NCBI GenBank assembly: GCA_018873245.2
Contig: JAEMBT020000004.1
Coordinates: forward strand, 3,210,573-3,274,572
Direction: 5' to 3'
DNA from: Archegozetes longisetosus
Lineage: Eukaryota; Arthropoda; Arachnida; Sarcoptiformes; Trhypochthoniidae
Length of the DNA: 64,000 nt
Shown here: positions 22,557-33,917 of the stretch, piece after piece
Numbering within the stretch: the stretch's first letter is position 1
How the letters are laid out: every line of letters begins with the position of its first letter
Position numbers and translations under genes: made by a program
Notes under the pieces: model-generated
What the model saw: only the letters and a program-made list of their open reading frames with translations
Database searches by the model: none
What the model was told of the DNA's origin: nothing

Positions 22557-23123
22557 ATTAATATGAATATTTAGTCTTATCTAAAATAACTCTTAAACAT
22601 TATACAATATATTCGATTTTTATGAGTCAAAAGTCATACCAATTAAAACCAAAATAAAAATCAAAGCGTGGTAAATGATATTTCGATTAAACTGTTTTTA
22701 GACTATCTCTCAATAAGAGCTAAATCTGAATGAAGGCATCTAATTCAAAATATTTGATTACAAATACTTTCTTCAATCAGATAAGCACCTGTTTAGATAT
22801 CTTAGATATTTCTTACGCTTTATATTAGCACAATAATAAGCGTAAGAAATATCTAAGATATCTAAACAGATGCTTATCTGATTGAAGAAAGTATTTGTAA
22901 TCAAATATTTTGAATTAGATGCCTTCATTCAGATTTAGCTCTTATTGAGAGATAGTCTAAAAACAGTTTAATCGAAATATCATTTACCACGCTTTGATTT
23001 TTATTTTGGTTTTAATTGGTATGACTTTGACTCATAAAATCGAATATATTGTATAATGTTTAAGAGTTATTTTAGATAAGACTAAATATTCATATTAATT
23101 ATTATGAATGAATGAATTTAAGT
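22533..23123. repeat. 590-bp near-perfect palindrome
   Basis: Arms 22533-22820 and 22838-23123 are inverted copies with only a couple of differences seen (AGCACCTG against the complement of CAGATGCT, and one A-run indel), around a 17-nt loop. Both outer ends consist of the LINE-like tail (ACTTAAATTCATTCATTC). The identity implies a recent event or an assembly or amplification fold-back. Confidence 0.9.
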
Positions 23124-23460
23124 GTTTATCTGATCGAATAAGATATTTATAAAAAGCTTTCATTCATATTTTACTCTCTTTGAGGGACAGTCGAAAATAG
23201 TTTCATTTAAATATTCATAAAAAATAAGTTCATTAGTTAGTCTTCGATTAATATAGCAGCAACCAATCATATGATACTAATCAAATTTATAAAATTTAAA
23301 CAGTAAATATGAAATGACATCAAATTTGTGCAATTGCTTTTGTAAAAAATTTATTAGAATCTTTGAAAAAATATAGTTGCATAAACAAGTTCAATTAAAC
23401 TAAAGAGTACAACACTTAAATAAAATTGATCTAGACTTAAATATATCGCATTTAATCCTA

Positions 23461-23632
23461 TGCTGCATTCGGTCTTATGTCGCATTCGGTCTTATGTCGT
23501 ATTCGGCCTTTTGTCGCATTCGGCCTTTTGTCGCATTCGGTCTTATGTCGCATTCGGTCTTATGTCGTATTCGGCCTTTTGTCGCATTCGGTCTTATGTC
23601 GCATTCGGTCTTTTATCGCATTCGGTCTTTTT
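23461..23632. repeat. 17-bp minisatellite, about 10 copies (right arm)
   Basis: Units of the type GCATTCGGTCTTATGTC, the reverse complement of the left-arm unit with further variants (TTATG/TTTTG). It joins the 60-bp flank shared with the left end. Confidence 0.9.
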
Positions 23633-23699
23633 GTTTTCGATATTATTGATTCGATCTTTTTTCATTCGGTATTTTTTCTTCGATCTTATGTCGGGGAAT

Positions 23700-26600
23700 C
23701 CTCTATGAGCAAGTAATGCAAATGGTATCGGACGAACATAGCTTTTTAACAGATTTAATTCTTCTATTGAGTTCGAATTTTCACATTCGCTAATGAAGGC
23801 ATTCAACGACTTAATTATGTTTGTTTTTTGTGACTTCCACATTACTCTGCTTAGGCTTAGATATTTGCATTATATGTGCGTCTATCTCTTTGTTTCTCAT
23901 TATATTTTCTAAGTCAATGTTCATCGAATGTTCCCCTATTACATTTTCATTGAATGGAATTGTACTCTTATTAATTTTTCTGCATGTTAAATGAATATGT
24001 TCGCACATTTCTCCTCGAATAACACAAGATTTACAATCGCAAACGAATTGATGAATGCATACTTTGCATATGCTGCATAATAGTGCAAAACAAGGCGTTT
24101 GGTGAATTTTCCGGACGCTATAGAGAATTCTACAATCTTGTGATGATGTAACATCCCATGCATTAGTCTCATTTGTATCGAATACTGACGTAAAACTTAA
24201 TTTTTCACTGAGTCTATGATTTGAGTTAATTGATGCATCTTTGAAAGTGTGTTTTCCTCTTAAAAGAGGAACAATGCGATCTCTGCTTCTATCTTTAATA
24301 TATTGAAGAACAATCGAAACTGACTTATCCATTCTGTCTATTGACATCCTTTTGAAATATCTATCTTTAATTTGTTTGTGGAAATTCTCGATATGCGTAT
24401 TTGTGTTTACTCCAGCAAATTTTCGATAACAATATGCCCACTCATGTTTGTTTCTTGAATAAGTTTCAGAGAGATATTTTCAAAAAGATTTTGTTTTCAT
24501 TAGAATTCAAATCTTCAATAAACTTTTCATAATTCGATTCGAACTTTTCTTGGTTGAGCTCATGTGCTATATGAATAAGCCTTTTACGCAATAACTTCAA
24601 TAGAGTGTTATCTTTGATTAGGGCTCTAAGTTTTCTTGTCCATGCTTCAATAACATGCCAAGAACAAACTAGTTTTTGCAAACCAACAGCTCCGAATACC
24701 TATTTGAATATTGCGAAACAATTTATTATAGTGAGACATAATTAAGGAAAAAATAAACGAAAACTAAACAAAACTAAAATCAGAAAACATTTTCTAAGAA
24801 ATCGATTGCACGCAAATATTTCTATACGTAAACAACTTTTTCTACTGTAAAGTGCAATCAAAACCCTAATCCTAAAACTTACTTGTAATTCCCTATTCCC
24901 AAACTGGTGTCCTGAGCACAAATCCAGTGAGTCCACGTACCGTCCGTCTGGACTCACAAACTCTGTGAGTCCACATCTAGTCCGTCTGAGCCCTCATTGG
25001 ACTTGTGCTTACGATACCAGTTTTCTATTGGACTAAGGCTAGCCCTCGTCCAAAATTTGTATAAAAAGCCTCGAATTTAATAAAGATCAGTCAGTTTTTC
25101 CTTTGCACGTAAAAGTGCTGTTTCATTTTAAATTTTTTTCTTTGCAAGTTTTAGCCCCTTTTTAGACTTAGTTGTGGTAGTGCTTATCGTCGAGCGCTTC
25201 CAACTAGTCTTCCTCCCTCTAAAGCTAGGACTCGCGCAAACGCTCTTTCCTTTTCCACGGGCAGACGCTTAACAGGTTCGCGAAGGCACCTAATCGCTGA
25301 CCAACTCTTGTTCTCTGCTCTCGCTCCGGACCAAAGCATTGCTACCGCAAGAGCTCCGGACCTGTGAGCTGAAGAACGGAGAGTCGGCCTTTAGCGTCGC
25401 CCCGCGACAATCCCTTTGTTCTTCGGCGACGACACAATAGCAAAAAAAGACGTTACATAAAATATCGAGTCGATTTATTAAGAGAATGAAAGTGTATTTA
25501 AGAAAACAATACCTTAACCCAAGCATTGAAGTAGGAGTTTAACATATCTGACATGAAACTTTTGGTGTGAGCATACCCACAAATCTTTTGATGCTCGAAT
25601 AAAATGCGTTAAAAGTCATTTCATCAACTCTTGTAGGATATAAGAATGCGGCGGGAAATCCTTGTTTATTTTCATCTATAACTAATAGTGTTGTGAACGA
25701 AAATCATGTTTATTAGTGCCATGAGTCGCATCGATACAAATTACGTTATTTCCAAATTTTTTGCAACACATGCAATTGAGCAGAATTCATCAAACCCAAT
25801 AGAAAATCGTCTTTGTCGAACGGTATACCATAGATATTTAATTTGATTACTTGGTTTTTATAAAATAAAACTTGACCATCCTGTTCTTCATGAAGTTTAC
25901 GGACTAACGCACTCAAACTGATGGGATCGTCATTGTGATAACGGCCTTCATTTGTTAGATTCAACTTTGCTTTAATATTATTTATATCTTTCATATTAAT
26001 TATTTGTGATCTTTCAATATCTTGTCCTTCGAAGAAAGTTTCACCGACTTGTTGTAATTTTCTTCCTATTTCTAGTTTAGTTTCAATCGGCACATGTAAA
26101 TATCCCAATTCTTCTTTTGATGGATTATGTCCAACATATGTACTATGGTATTCAACCTTGAATGAATTTCCATTTTCAACAAGATTTACTTCTATTTTTA
26201 TTCTGGAAGGGCAAATGCCATTTATTTTAATAGACCCTCTTTTCTTAAGTCCTCTCTTTATGTCATTTCGCTCATTATAAAATCCACTTCTGTGACAATC
26301 GTAGTACACTATTTCTTTATTTTTGTACTTGCATTTGCTTTGATTTTTGATATAATTGGTAGAGGTTGTTTTCTCCAAATCAGTTTTTCACTTCATAAAA
26401 TCTTAACTATAGAAATTAAATAATTATTTAAAACTTGCAAAATTTACTTGCCTTCGCTATTTTTAAAATGATGTATTTCGACCTTATCATGAATATCGTG
26501 CTCTTTTTCCAAATGTTGACTTAATTTTTTAGTATTTGGGAAGATATTTTTACAAATGTTGCAAATTTTTTTAAATGTTTTGGATTTTATATTTTGTGTT

Positions 26601-26704
26601 TCTCTTATATATCTCAATAATTGAGTTTTTGTTTCTAACTTCTTATCGCAATGATCACAATTATTACTTATAGCTTGTTTTCTAGATTTTTTTATTTCAC
26701 TCAT
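23700..26704 (-). pseudogene. Second MULE family: zinc finger, DDE core and SWIM domain, split by introns and frameshifts
   Basis: Segments run minus from 26704. A first exon has two C2H2-like fingers (CDHCDKKL, CNICKNIFP). The next exon (26378-25746) is followed by the catalytic start CIDATHGTN near 25740 and the stretch FMSDMLNSYFNAW near 25520. After a long intron (about 25505-24703) comes VFGAVGLQKLVCSWHVIEAW (to 24466). The final part (24347-23811) ends in a SWIM zinc finger, CDCKSCVIRGEMCEHIH. At least four frame changes are needed (near 26395, 25690, 25575 and 23815), and a gap lies between the 24466 and 24347 segments. The gene is dead. It differs from the FLYWCH MULEs nearby and resembles the FAR1/SWIM-type MULEs. 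Its 3' end abuts the minisatellite-ended element, which may have inserted there. Confidence 0.75.
24894..25457 (+). mobile_element. LTR-like sequence inside the MULE intron
   Basis: A block of higher GC starts TGTAATTCCC and ends GACGTTACA (matching TGTAA/TTACA ends). It contains a TATA-type promoter (TTGTATAAAAAGCC near 25060) and AATAAA shortly after. No target duplication was found, so the ends are tentative. A solo LTR is the simplest reading. Confidence 0.4.
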
Positions 26705-27246
26705 ATTAATTAAGACATAATGTATATAATATTTGAAATTTTAATGAGTTACATTATGTAGCTATCGCTAATGAAGGTATTTTTTAATGGAGTTATAAAT
26801 CCTATTAGAAAAGTATACATTACAGTTTGTTAAGTTTTACGTATGACTTTTTGAGTTTGGCTGCAATTTTAGATCAGTAGTAGATTCGCTTGCATTTCGC
26901 GCAGCCGCCGTTCGATTCGCGTTTTTACGGTTTTTAGTCACTTGTTAATAAACTATGGTTATACTTTTCGCCACCTAACGGATTATTCTAAAAATTAATA
27001 TTTAGGGGTTTTGAGGTACGAGGAATCCATATTTGAACGTTCTAAAGATAGGAAACTAATAATAACCTACATATAAATATTCATTTGTTTTTCTACTTGC
27101 GACCTTGATATCCACTCCGGGTTGCGCGCTAGTTCAGGTAGACCTGATCCAATTGAATTAAATAAGGAACATAAGAACTTGATAGAATTTGATATGATGT
27201 TGGAGAAACAAAAAATTGTGAATCATACTATGCAAGAAGTATACAC
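26705..27246. other. Intergenic sequence between mobile elements
   Basis: It contains the inverted partner of the 16762-16820 dispersed repeat at about 26890-26955. No gene seen. Confidence 0.5.
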
Positions 27247-27801
27247 TAGTGATTGAAATGTTTTGAATTTTCAATTCCGATTCCATTCCAATTACATTGA
27301 CTCCTATCCCAATTCCGTTCCAATTCCATTGAGTTTTTAAATTTCAATTCCAATTCCATTCCAATTCCTTGGAATGGAATTAGATTCCATTGGATTCCAA
27401 TAAAGTTTGACGCAAAAAATAGTTTTGTTTATATAGTATTGAATTACAATACAAGGTATCGACACGTGAGTCATTATAGACTTCTGTGCCATTAATTGAG
27501 TTTCATTTCTGCTTTTGTCCACGATCTTTGTTTTATAAGAAATAATTGAGAGGGTTATTAAGTAAGATAGATCCTGACTCAAGTGGAAGTTTTTCTGTAT
27601 TCTACAGTCTATATACAAAGCCTGCTTATTTGGTCTTTTCATTAAAAATTATATTGATTGAAACTTAATTTTGTCTCAATTTCTATCAATTCCAATTCCA
27701 ATAAGTTTTAAAATTTTAATTCCAATTCCATTCCAATTCCTTGGAATGGAATTGGAATTCCAATGGAATCCAAGGTATTGGAATTAACTTTTCAATCACT
27801 A
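27247..27801. mobile_element. hAT-type MITE with perfect 8-bp target duplication
   Basis: Inverted ends TAGTGATTGAAA. The direct repeat GTATACAC occurs at 27239-27246 and 27802-27809. Next to both ends are inverted runs of an ATTCC/GGAAT motif (CCAATTCCATTCCAATTCC). No coding capacity. Confidence 0.9.
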
Positions 27802-28228
27802 GTATACACTAATGTTAATCGTTTTATATATATTAATATCTCAGAGTTATACTAAATTACCTCGATAAACAATAAGAGAAAATTCGATTTATTTTATTTT
27901 CTCAAGGTAATATAAGATTAGATAATTTCTATAGGGATCATTGTTCAGATATCGATAAGAAAGTATTCAAATATTTATGTAATCAGACATGGAATCAACT
28001 TTATAGTTTCGTAACAGTTCATTTATCGTCAAATAAACACAATGGAAAATACAGAAGGAATCTAAGCGACTTTTGTATCATTTGCTAAACAATACCGTTT
28101 AATGATATGAAAAATCTATCAATTTTTGAACGATCGTTTACTTATTTAATAATAAATAAACAATGTTCTTGAATATTACTAATCCAAGGACATCAAATTG
28201 ATGATAATTTTCTTAAAACTAGAAAAAA

Positions 28229-30700
28229 ATGTTAAACATAAGTGAACAAGAAAAACTAGTCAATATGGGATACAGAGATGAGGCAGAAAAACTATTTAAA
28301 CCAATAACAGAATCTATTAGTAAACAGAGTATTGCTCTTAAAAAAGAATTGAATGCTTTGGGTGATAAAATTTTGTAAGAAATTTTTACTTATTCTGCTT
28401 CTACACTCTTAACCTCACCCTCCCATAGATGAACATAAATCAGAAGCAGGGACAAGACATAATCAGGATTAGTTGTTCAAAAGTATTCCTACTCCTAACT
28501 TTTCCCTAGCAGAAAATAACTCTTCTTTCTCTACTATTGGTTAAAACTTTCTAAGCCTCTACCCTAAATTTTGGACGAAACCTTCCTATAAGAGTGATCG
28601 ATAAATATGTATTTAGCGTCTTTTACCTCATTACCAAATAAAATAGCTCCTGTAGTTACAATAATTGTGTTATTGTTACGAAATTGTGTTGTGCTATGAT
28701 TTCATATTCCAATATTGCAAAGACTTTTTTTATCTACATTTTTCCCATAGCCCAACTATAGTTTCCACGGTCAGACATAAATTATAAAGCGGGGTCTGTC
28801 ATAGGGAAATACAATCCTAACCCTCAGCTTTGTAGTAAACCCATCTAAAGCTATTACCTAACAACATTCTCTATTCCCACTATTATTAGCATTAACTCCT
28901 ATAAGTCTCTGCCCCAATTTTGGGAGAAGTTTTCCTATAAAAGTGATAAGCAAACATGTATTAGGTGTCGTTTACCTCGTATTTCTCAATAAAGTAAGGT
29001 AAAGAAATTCAAAAATTGTATTGTGCTACGAAATTATATTGCAATATCATAAACTAAGTAAAGATATACCAGAAAATAAATCAATTACCTGCAATAACTA
29101 CTGGATCAGAAACTAATGCAGTAAAACATACAAGTAAGTAAACTAATTCAAACTTTTTTGAGTGATAATGATGATAGAAGTATCACTGGATATTCAATAA
29201 GATAGGTCCTATTATAATTATTATTCAATTGATAATTCAGTTATATAGTTTGATAATAATTCATTAGAGATTGCAGGCAAGAAATATAATGCAAATGAAT
29301 GATTGATGGAATTATTAACATAAAAGATTCTAATTTAGATTTGTGTATAGATTAAGGTTGTGAAGATTATAAAGAAATACTTGAAAAGATAAATGCTATT
29401 TATCAAGATTTTAATTGTGAGTCTTAAAAAACTTAGAGGTAAGCAATGGCAAATTTTAATTAATAAACTGTTTTCACATTTATTTAAAAAGTCAGGAGGA
29501 AGATTAAATATAACTTTCTACTTAGTGGTCCACAAACATTAGCGAATCAGTTACAATTTTATCTTATTCTTACAAAGTAGAAAATAACAGAGGGTATAAT
29601 ACGATAAATGCTACACTAGATGAATTATTAAAACAGAAAATAATAACAAAGAATGATTATATAAAAATACAGCAGGAGACAAATTACCGGACCATTTCAA
29701 ACACAATCTTTTAATTTATCAGGTTATTACATCGAAAGAGGTATTAAATTAAAGCTTAAATGCTACTCATTTGCTACACCGAAGCTTTTATAGGCCGTAA
29801 TTCACTATTCAGTCTATATATCCATAGACATGGTCCGTTAATTTTGTCCCTTACTATACATAAGAATGTGTTTTCACCAAGATCATATTTCCTTGAAACC
29901 TTTCCAGTTTTGTTAATCAAAGACTTTAAGAACATTTGTTCTGTTGGCAAAGTCTATTTTTTTATCTTATTTGAAGAATCTTTGTTAGCTTTATTTTCTC
30001 TATCAGATGATAACAACCCTCTACCTAATATAAAGGTATTGTTCGATTTAGGGTTATTACAATTATATTTTATCATTTAACTGATTAAAATTGATTCAGA
30101 TGAATTTACTAATAAATAAGTTAAATGACGGTAAATAAGTTTGGATTTAGAACTAGCTATGCTATTGATATAGATTTAGGTAACTAAACCAACTCAGAAT
30201 TGAATGAATTTGTTAAATCTACTGGTGAGAGTATGTTTGGAGCTACCAATATGAATAACAATAAAATAATGAAATTAGCAAACCTTACTGAATCATAGGA
30301 TGCTGTAACAAGAAAGTATGTTGATAGATTAGATACTAAAATAAGTAAATTTTCAGAAGCACAAGATAAATTTGAAAATGAAATAATTCAACTCAAAAGC
30401 TATGAATATACAAACATGAAGAGTAAACAACTAAAGAACGTTGCTAATCCAACTGGTCCGAATGATGTAGTAACCAAAAGTTATTTTGAGAAGATGAATA
30501 CTTTCATTCCTAGATAATATAAACTAGAGATTCTAACATACAATGATGAAACAATAAGTGGCGAATTGAAATTAATATCAACTCCAATGGATAAATTATT
30601 TATTTTAGTCTGTAAGTTAACTATATTAACTGATGTAACTAAAACATTGAATATAGCTGAAATAACAGAGCTGTGACGAAATAAAATCGACAGCAAGCGA
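28229..30700 (+). pseudogene. Decayed virus-like or large-transposon coding block
   Basis: Plus-strand fragments in several frames. A 49-residue opening (28229-28378) contains EKLVNMGYRDEAEKLFKPIT. After an insertion comes NQLPAITTGSETNA (about 29070-29130), a middle part with LLSGPQTLANQL (about 29525), and a last part (30124-30680) with NNNKIMKLANLTES and DAVTRKYVDRLD. That last motif (K-I-x-x-L-A-N..DAVTRKYVD) is typical of fibre- or spike-like structural proteins. I recall the whole set as multicopy virus- or Polinton-like open frames in invertebrate genomes, but this is memory, not a search. Many stops and frame changes are present, so no product is made. Two LTR-like repeats interrupt it. 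Confidence 0.4.
28390..29050. repeat. Two tandem diverged units of about 340 bp, LTR-like
   Basis: The blocks at about 28390-28690 and 28730-29050 align as direct repeats (CCTATAA.AGTGAT near 28590 and 28935; TTACCTC and TTGTGTTGTGCTA/TTGTATTGTGCTA further on). Each holds a TATA-type CTATAA.AGTG. They sit between two parts of the virus-like block and look like a later insertion. Confidence 0.45.
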
Positions 30701-31385
30701 TTTTATATACATATAAATAGTTAAAGTTCATTTAAGATTATTTGTACTTAACTTTATACTTACACTTTAGTCAAGGCAAAGTCATCTGTACTTTGCAAAC
30801 TCAGGACTACTTTTCGACCTATTGATTGAAAAGTATGAGTTTCTGAGACTATAATCATTTATTTCTCATTTTATGATATAAAAACGAATGGTTTTTGATT
30901 GTTGGGACTCTCACTCTTAACAGTTGTAACTCAGATTTCACTTTAAGAGTATTAAAATAAACGTTTAAAATACGAGACCAGTATAAAGTAATGAGGGACT
31001 GAGAAAGTGAGTTATATTGCGGCTATCGAAGACAACGATATCGTGCGTGTCTTCAATTACAACTCACAGAGCACTTTACAAATTGTAAGTATTTATTTAA
31101 ATTTTTGCAATATGAGGAATGTGATGAGCAAACCATAGAACAATATATTAATCAAACTTTAGTAGATATCTTAATAAGGGATTATATTTTTTCTTTTTTT
31201 CATGTAATAATAAACTTAGAAAGAATTGTTGGTAGAGGGTGCCCTATACGGGCGAGTACTCTTGATGATTGATTCTAATAATGATCTACATGGGGAATCG
31301 AATGATATATTACATGCCATATTCCGTCCATATATTACGTCAAATTAACTCGACCCGAATCTGATCACCTCCGATCAACGATTCT
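30701..31385. other. Intergenic sequence
   Basis: No gene identified. A short open stretch near 31010-31085 (SYIAAIEDNDIVRVF) ends at a GTAAGT and could be an exon, but nothing joins to it. Confidence 0.4.
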
Positions 31386-33381
31386 ATGTCAAAATAGCGA
31401 AAGTCAAAATAGTGAACGACAAAATAGCGAAACAAAAATAGCGAATTTTGAAAATATGTTCAAATTTTTCGTATTGACTGTACTCGCCAAAGAATTAGTA
31501 ATGGGACTACAAATATTACTATCAAATTTTATGTTATTAATCGTTTGTAGAATAACAAAACATTCTTTTCTTTATGAATTTAATGTTTGAAACGTATTAG
31601 AGATACAAATTATTTGTGGCAAAATGAATGTAAGGTAAAATATATATATATGAAATTCGATTACAGAACTAATTATCATATATAAATTCAAACATTTAAA
31701 TTAATATTATTGGATAAAGCATTAAGATAGTCCAATACATTCTGACGGTTATATTGAGTGACTTGATTCTTGACCCGCTTCGCTACTGCAGTACTGACTT
31801 TGTACGTGGAAGAGTGCCTGCAGCGTATTGGTTTATCTGAAATTCTGTAAGGCTTTCTTCTTTCTTCTAAACATCTATAAATTTCCAAATAGTTGGATGT
31901 TGTGCACCTAATAAAGAGCTAAAACATCTATGCCAGCCTTCAATATTATTATTAGTTTTAAGAACGTTTTGGAGAACTGAATCATATTGATTCCACATTT
32001 CAACTGAAAATGAGAGTTGAAGACGATTCGTTCGACGCAAAACTCTCGGAAGACGACCTACATAATTGTCCTCGAAATAATCGAGAAGCGGACGGAGAAT
32101 AATTTCATTATTTCCCAAAAATTCTGAGGTCATTAGTGCATCGTAGGCAATTGTTACGTCAGCAACGGGAACAAAAGAAAGACATGCCAGCTTTTTAATA
32201 TTTGCTGCGAATTCAGGCTCATTGATTTAACGATGTTGTATTTCGTGATTTTCTTGAATTTTTAACCAAATATTTTGAGTTAGGTGAAAGAAACAGTCAA
32301 GATGAACTGAATTGGGAAATGATGTTTGAAATGCATTAATCGATGCTCTTTCAAAGTCAGTCAAAATTGAAACTGGATTAAGATTGTGTTGAAGTTCTTT
32401 TAGAGTTTCAAAAACACGATGGTTTGTTGATTCTCTTTTGTTTGTCATCAGAATGTTAACGGAAGGTAAAACTGTCTGATGTTGAACACAAAGTATGGTG
32501 TACAATTGACTGAAAAGTTTAGGGCATGATTTAAAGTTCCATCAGCAAACCAGTATTGATTTTAACTCAAACGCTGAAGGCTAGCACATGTTGCAAAAAT
32601 TAAATAAATACCACGTTCTTCAGATTCTTCATCTTCGTCATCATTTATACGATTATCATACAAAGAAACTTCTGATTTGTCAGGGTTGTGCGGTATTGTT
32701 CTGAGATATCAAGTTCATGTATATTATGAGGATTTGCAGGTGCATGATTTACAATTTGCCGTTTACGTTGTACGGTTCGTTTTAATAAATTAAAATCGGG
32801 AAGTGCTCCTGCAACTGATGCTTCAAGTCCAACGGTCGAATCCGCGATAACTTCATTAGTTGTTCTCTGTGTTGTCGTTGCTCTTTCTTTCATATCTTGT
32901 AGAACTTCTTTGGCTCGTACGGAAGCAGTATCAATCACATGATTATGAATATTTTTATATTTTACAACTTTATCATTGGAAGTCACAACTCTCGCTTTAC
33001 ACTCATAAGGGGCATATTGAACACATTTCCAATACTGCACAGTTGGTAGCGTCTTATTTTTCCTGAATAAAAAGCCATCATGCTTTAAAAGCTGACAGTT
33101 TTTATTGCTCATAACAAAATGCAAAGCCATCCTAGGAACAAATGAGTTTTGTTTCTAAAAACTTCGTGAAGCGAGTTAAATAAGATGTAATTGGATTGAG
33201 CTAGCTGAGCAAGGAATAATCATATTCCATTTAATGCATCATATTGAAAAGAAGTGATTTCAAAGTAATGTTTAGAGCATTGCGAATAGTCGATTGAAAA
33301 AGTTGAAAAAAAATCACTAAAACCGAAAAAATTGATTCGCTATTAAAGTTTCGCTATTTAGGTTTCGCTATTCTGTCGCCA
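31386..33381. mobile_element. MULE with 15-bp iteron ends
   Basis: The left end (31386-31450) has about four units of AAAATAGCGAA plus a spacer (GTC, GAC). The right end (33335-33381) has the same units inverted (TTCGCTATT). Between them is a decayed transposase of the same family as 19397-20805. No target duplication was resolved. Confidence 0.7.
31688..33130 (-). pseudogene. Decayed FLYWCH MULE transposase
   Basis: Minus-strand pieces run from 33130. A FLYWCH finger (GFLFRKNKT, YWKC, HNHVID) and the linker that follows end near 32645. Then comes a core fragment with LTDFERASINAF and CFFHLTQNIW (32505-32227), a fragment with NNIEGWHRCFSSLL and HPTIWKF (32133-31867), and a C-terminal tail (31888-31688). 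Alignment with the copy at 19397-20805 is plain throughout. The first catalytic aspartate region (near 32540) is disrupted, and several frame changes and stops are present. Not functional. Confidence 0.85.
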
Positions 33382-33861
33382 AAAGTCTCATTAATGATGA
33401 CGTGATTGAAATAATTGTATGAAATTTCAATGTTGAAGGCATCATTACATTGAGACAGTTTTATCAACAATCCAGAAATTGTGCAAATCAAGTTTTGAAG
33501 AGACAAAAAGGATTAAATACTGAAAAAATTCCTCGAAAACTTTCTGTGTCAGAGCAGAATCTTTATGTTTTGGGCTTGCTTTCTCAGATCAAAACTAGTA
33601 GAACCAAGTAGAGTTGGTCCTATATTCAGCATTAAGATACAGCGTTTGGACGTCTATTATCATAATTACAGAATATGAATTAATGAAAGAAGTGTCGCTC
33701 CTACTGAAAACTTGTCGTCACTACGATTCTTTGGGTCATATAAAAAATCAATTTTTACAAACTTATTTTATTTTGTATCAGAAATTATTGATTTGAAGAA
33801 AAGGCCTTTTCGTGTTTTATGGTTGAGTTAATTAAACGTAATTCATGTCACTTTGCTTATA
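33382..33861. other. Possible transposase helix-turn-helix remnant
   Basis: Plus-strand 33430-33620 reads like the end of a DNA-binding region (QVLKRQKGLNTEKIPRKLS, then SEQNLYVLGLLSQI), broken by stops. It resembles Tc1/mariner N-termini only weakly. I cannot assign it firmly. Confidence 0.25.
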
Positions 33862-33917
33862 AAAGGTGTTTTTTACAGTTGTGATGAGGTTTGTATTTCC
33901 CTCCCAACAACTTTCTC

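Larger units (their letters stand above)
18536..23693. mobile_element. MULE-type transposon bounded by minisatellite inverted repeats
   Basis: The two ends carry the same roughly 70-bp sequence in opposite orientation (CGACA.AAGATCGAAG and onward to ATATCGAAAACAAAAAGA.CG at 18536-18606 and 23633-23693), nearly identical. Each is followed inward by an array of a 17-bp unit. Between them lies a minus-strand MULE transposase, plus later insertions (a hAT-like MITE, a TA-flanked element, a LINE tail and a large palindrome). MULEs often have long terminal inverted repeats. No clear 8-11 bp target duplication was found. Confidence 0.65.

Noticed and set aside
27337-27642. 101-residue minus-strand frame
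   Set aside because: It lies inside the hAT MITE and reads its GGAAT-rich shoulder at the end. There is no domain.
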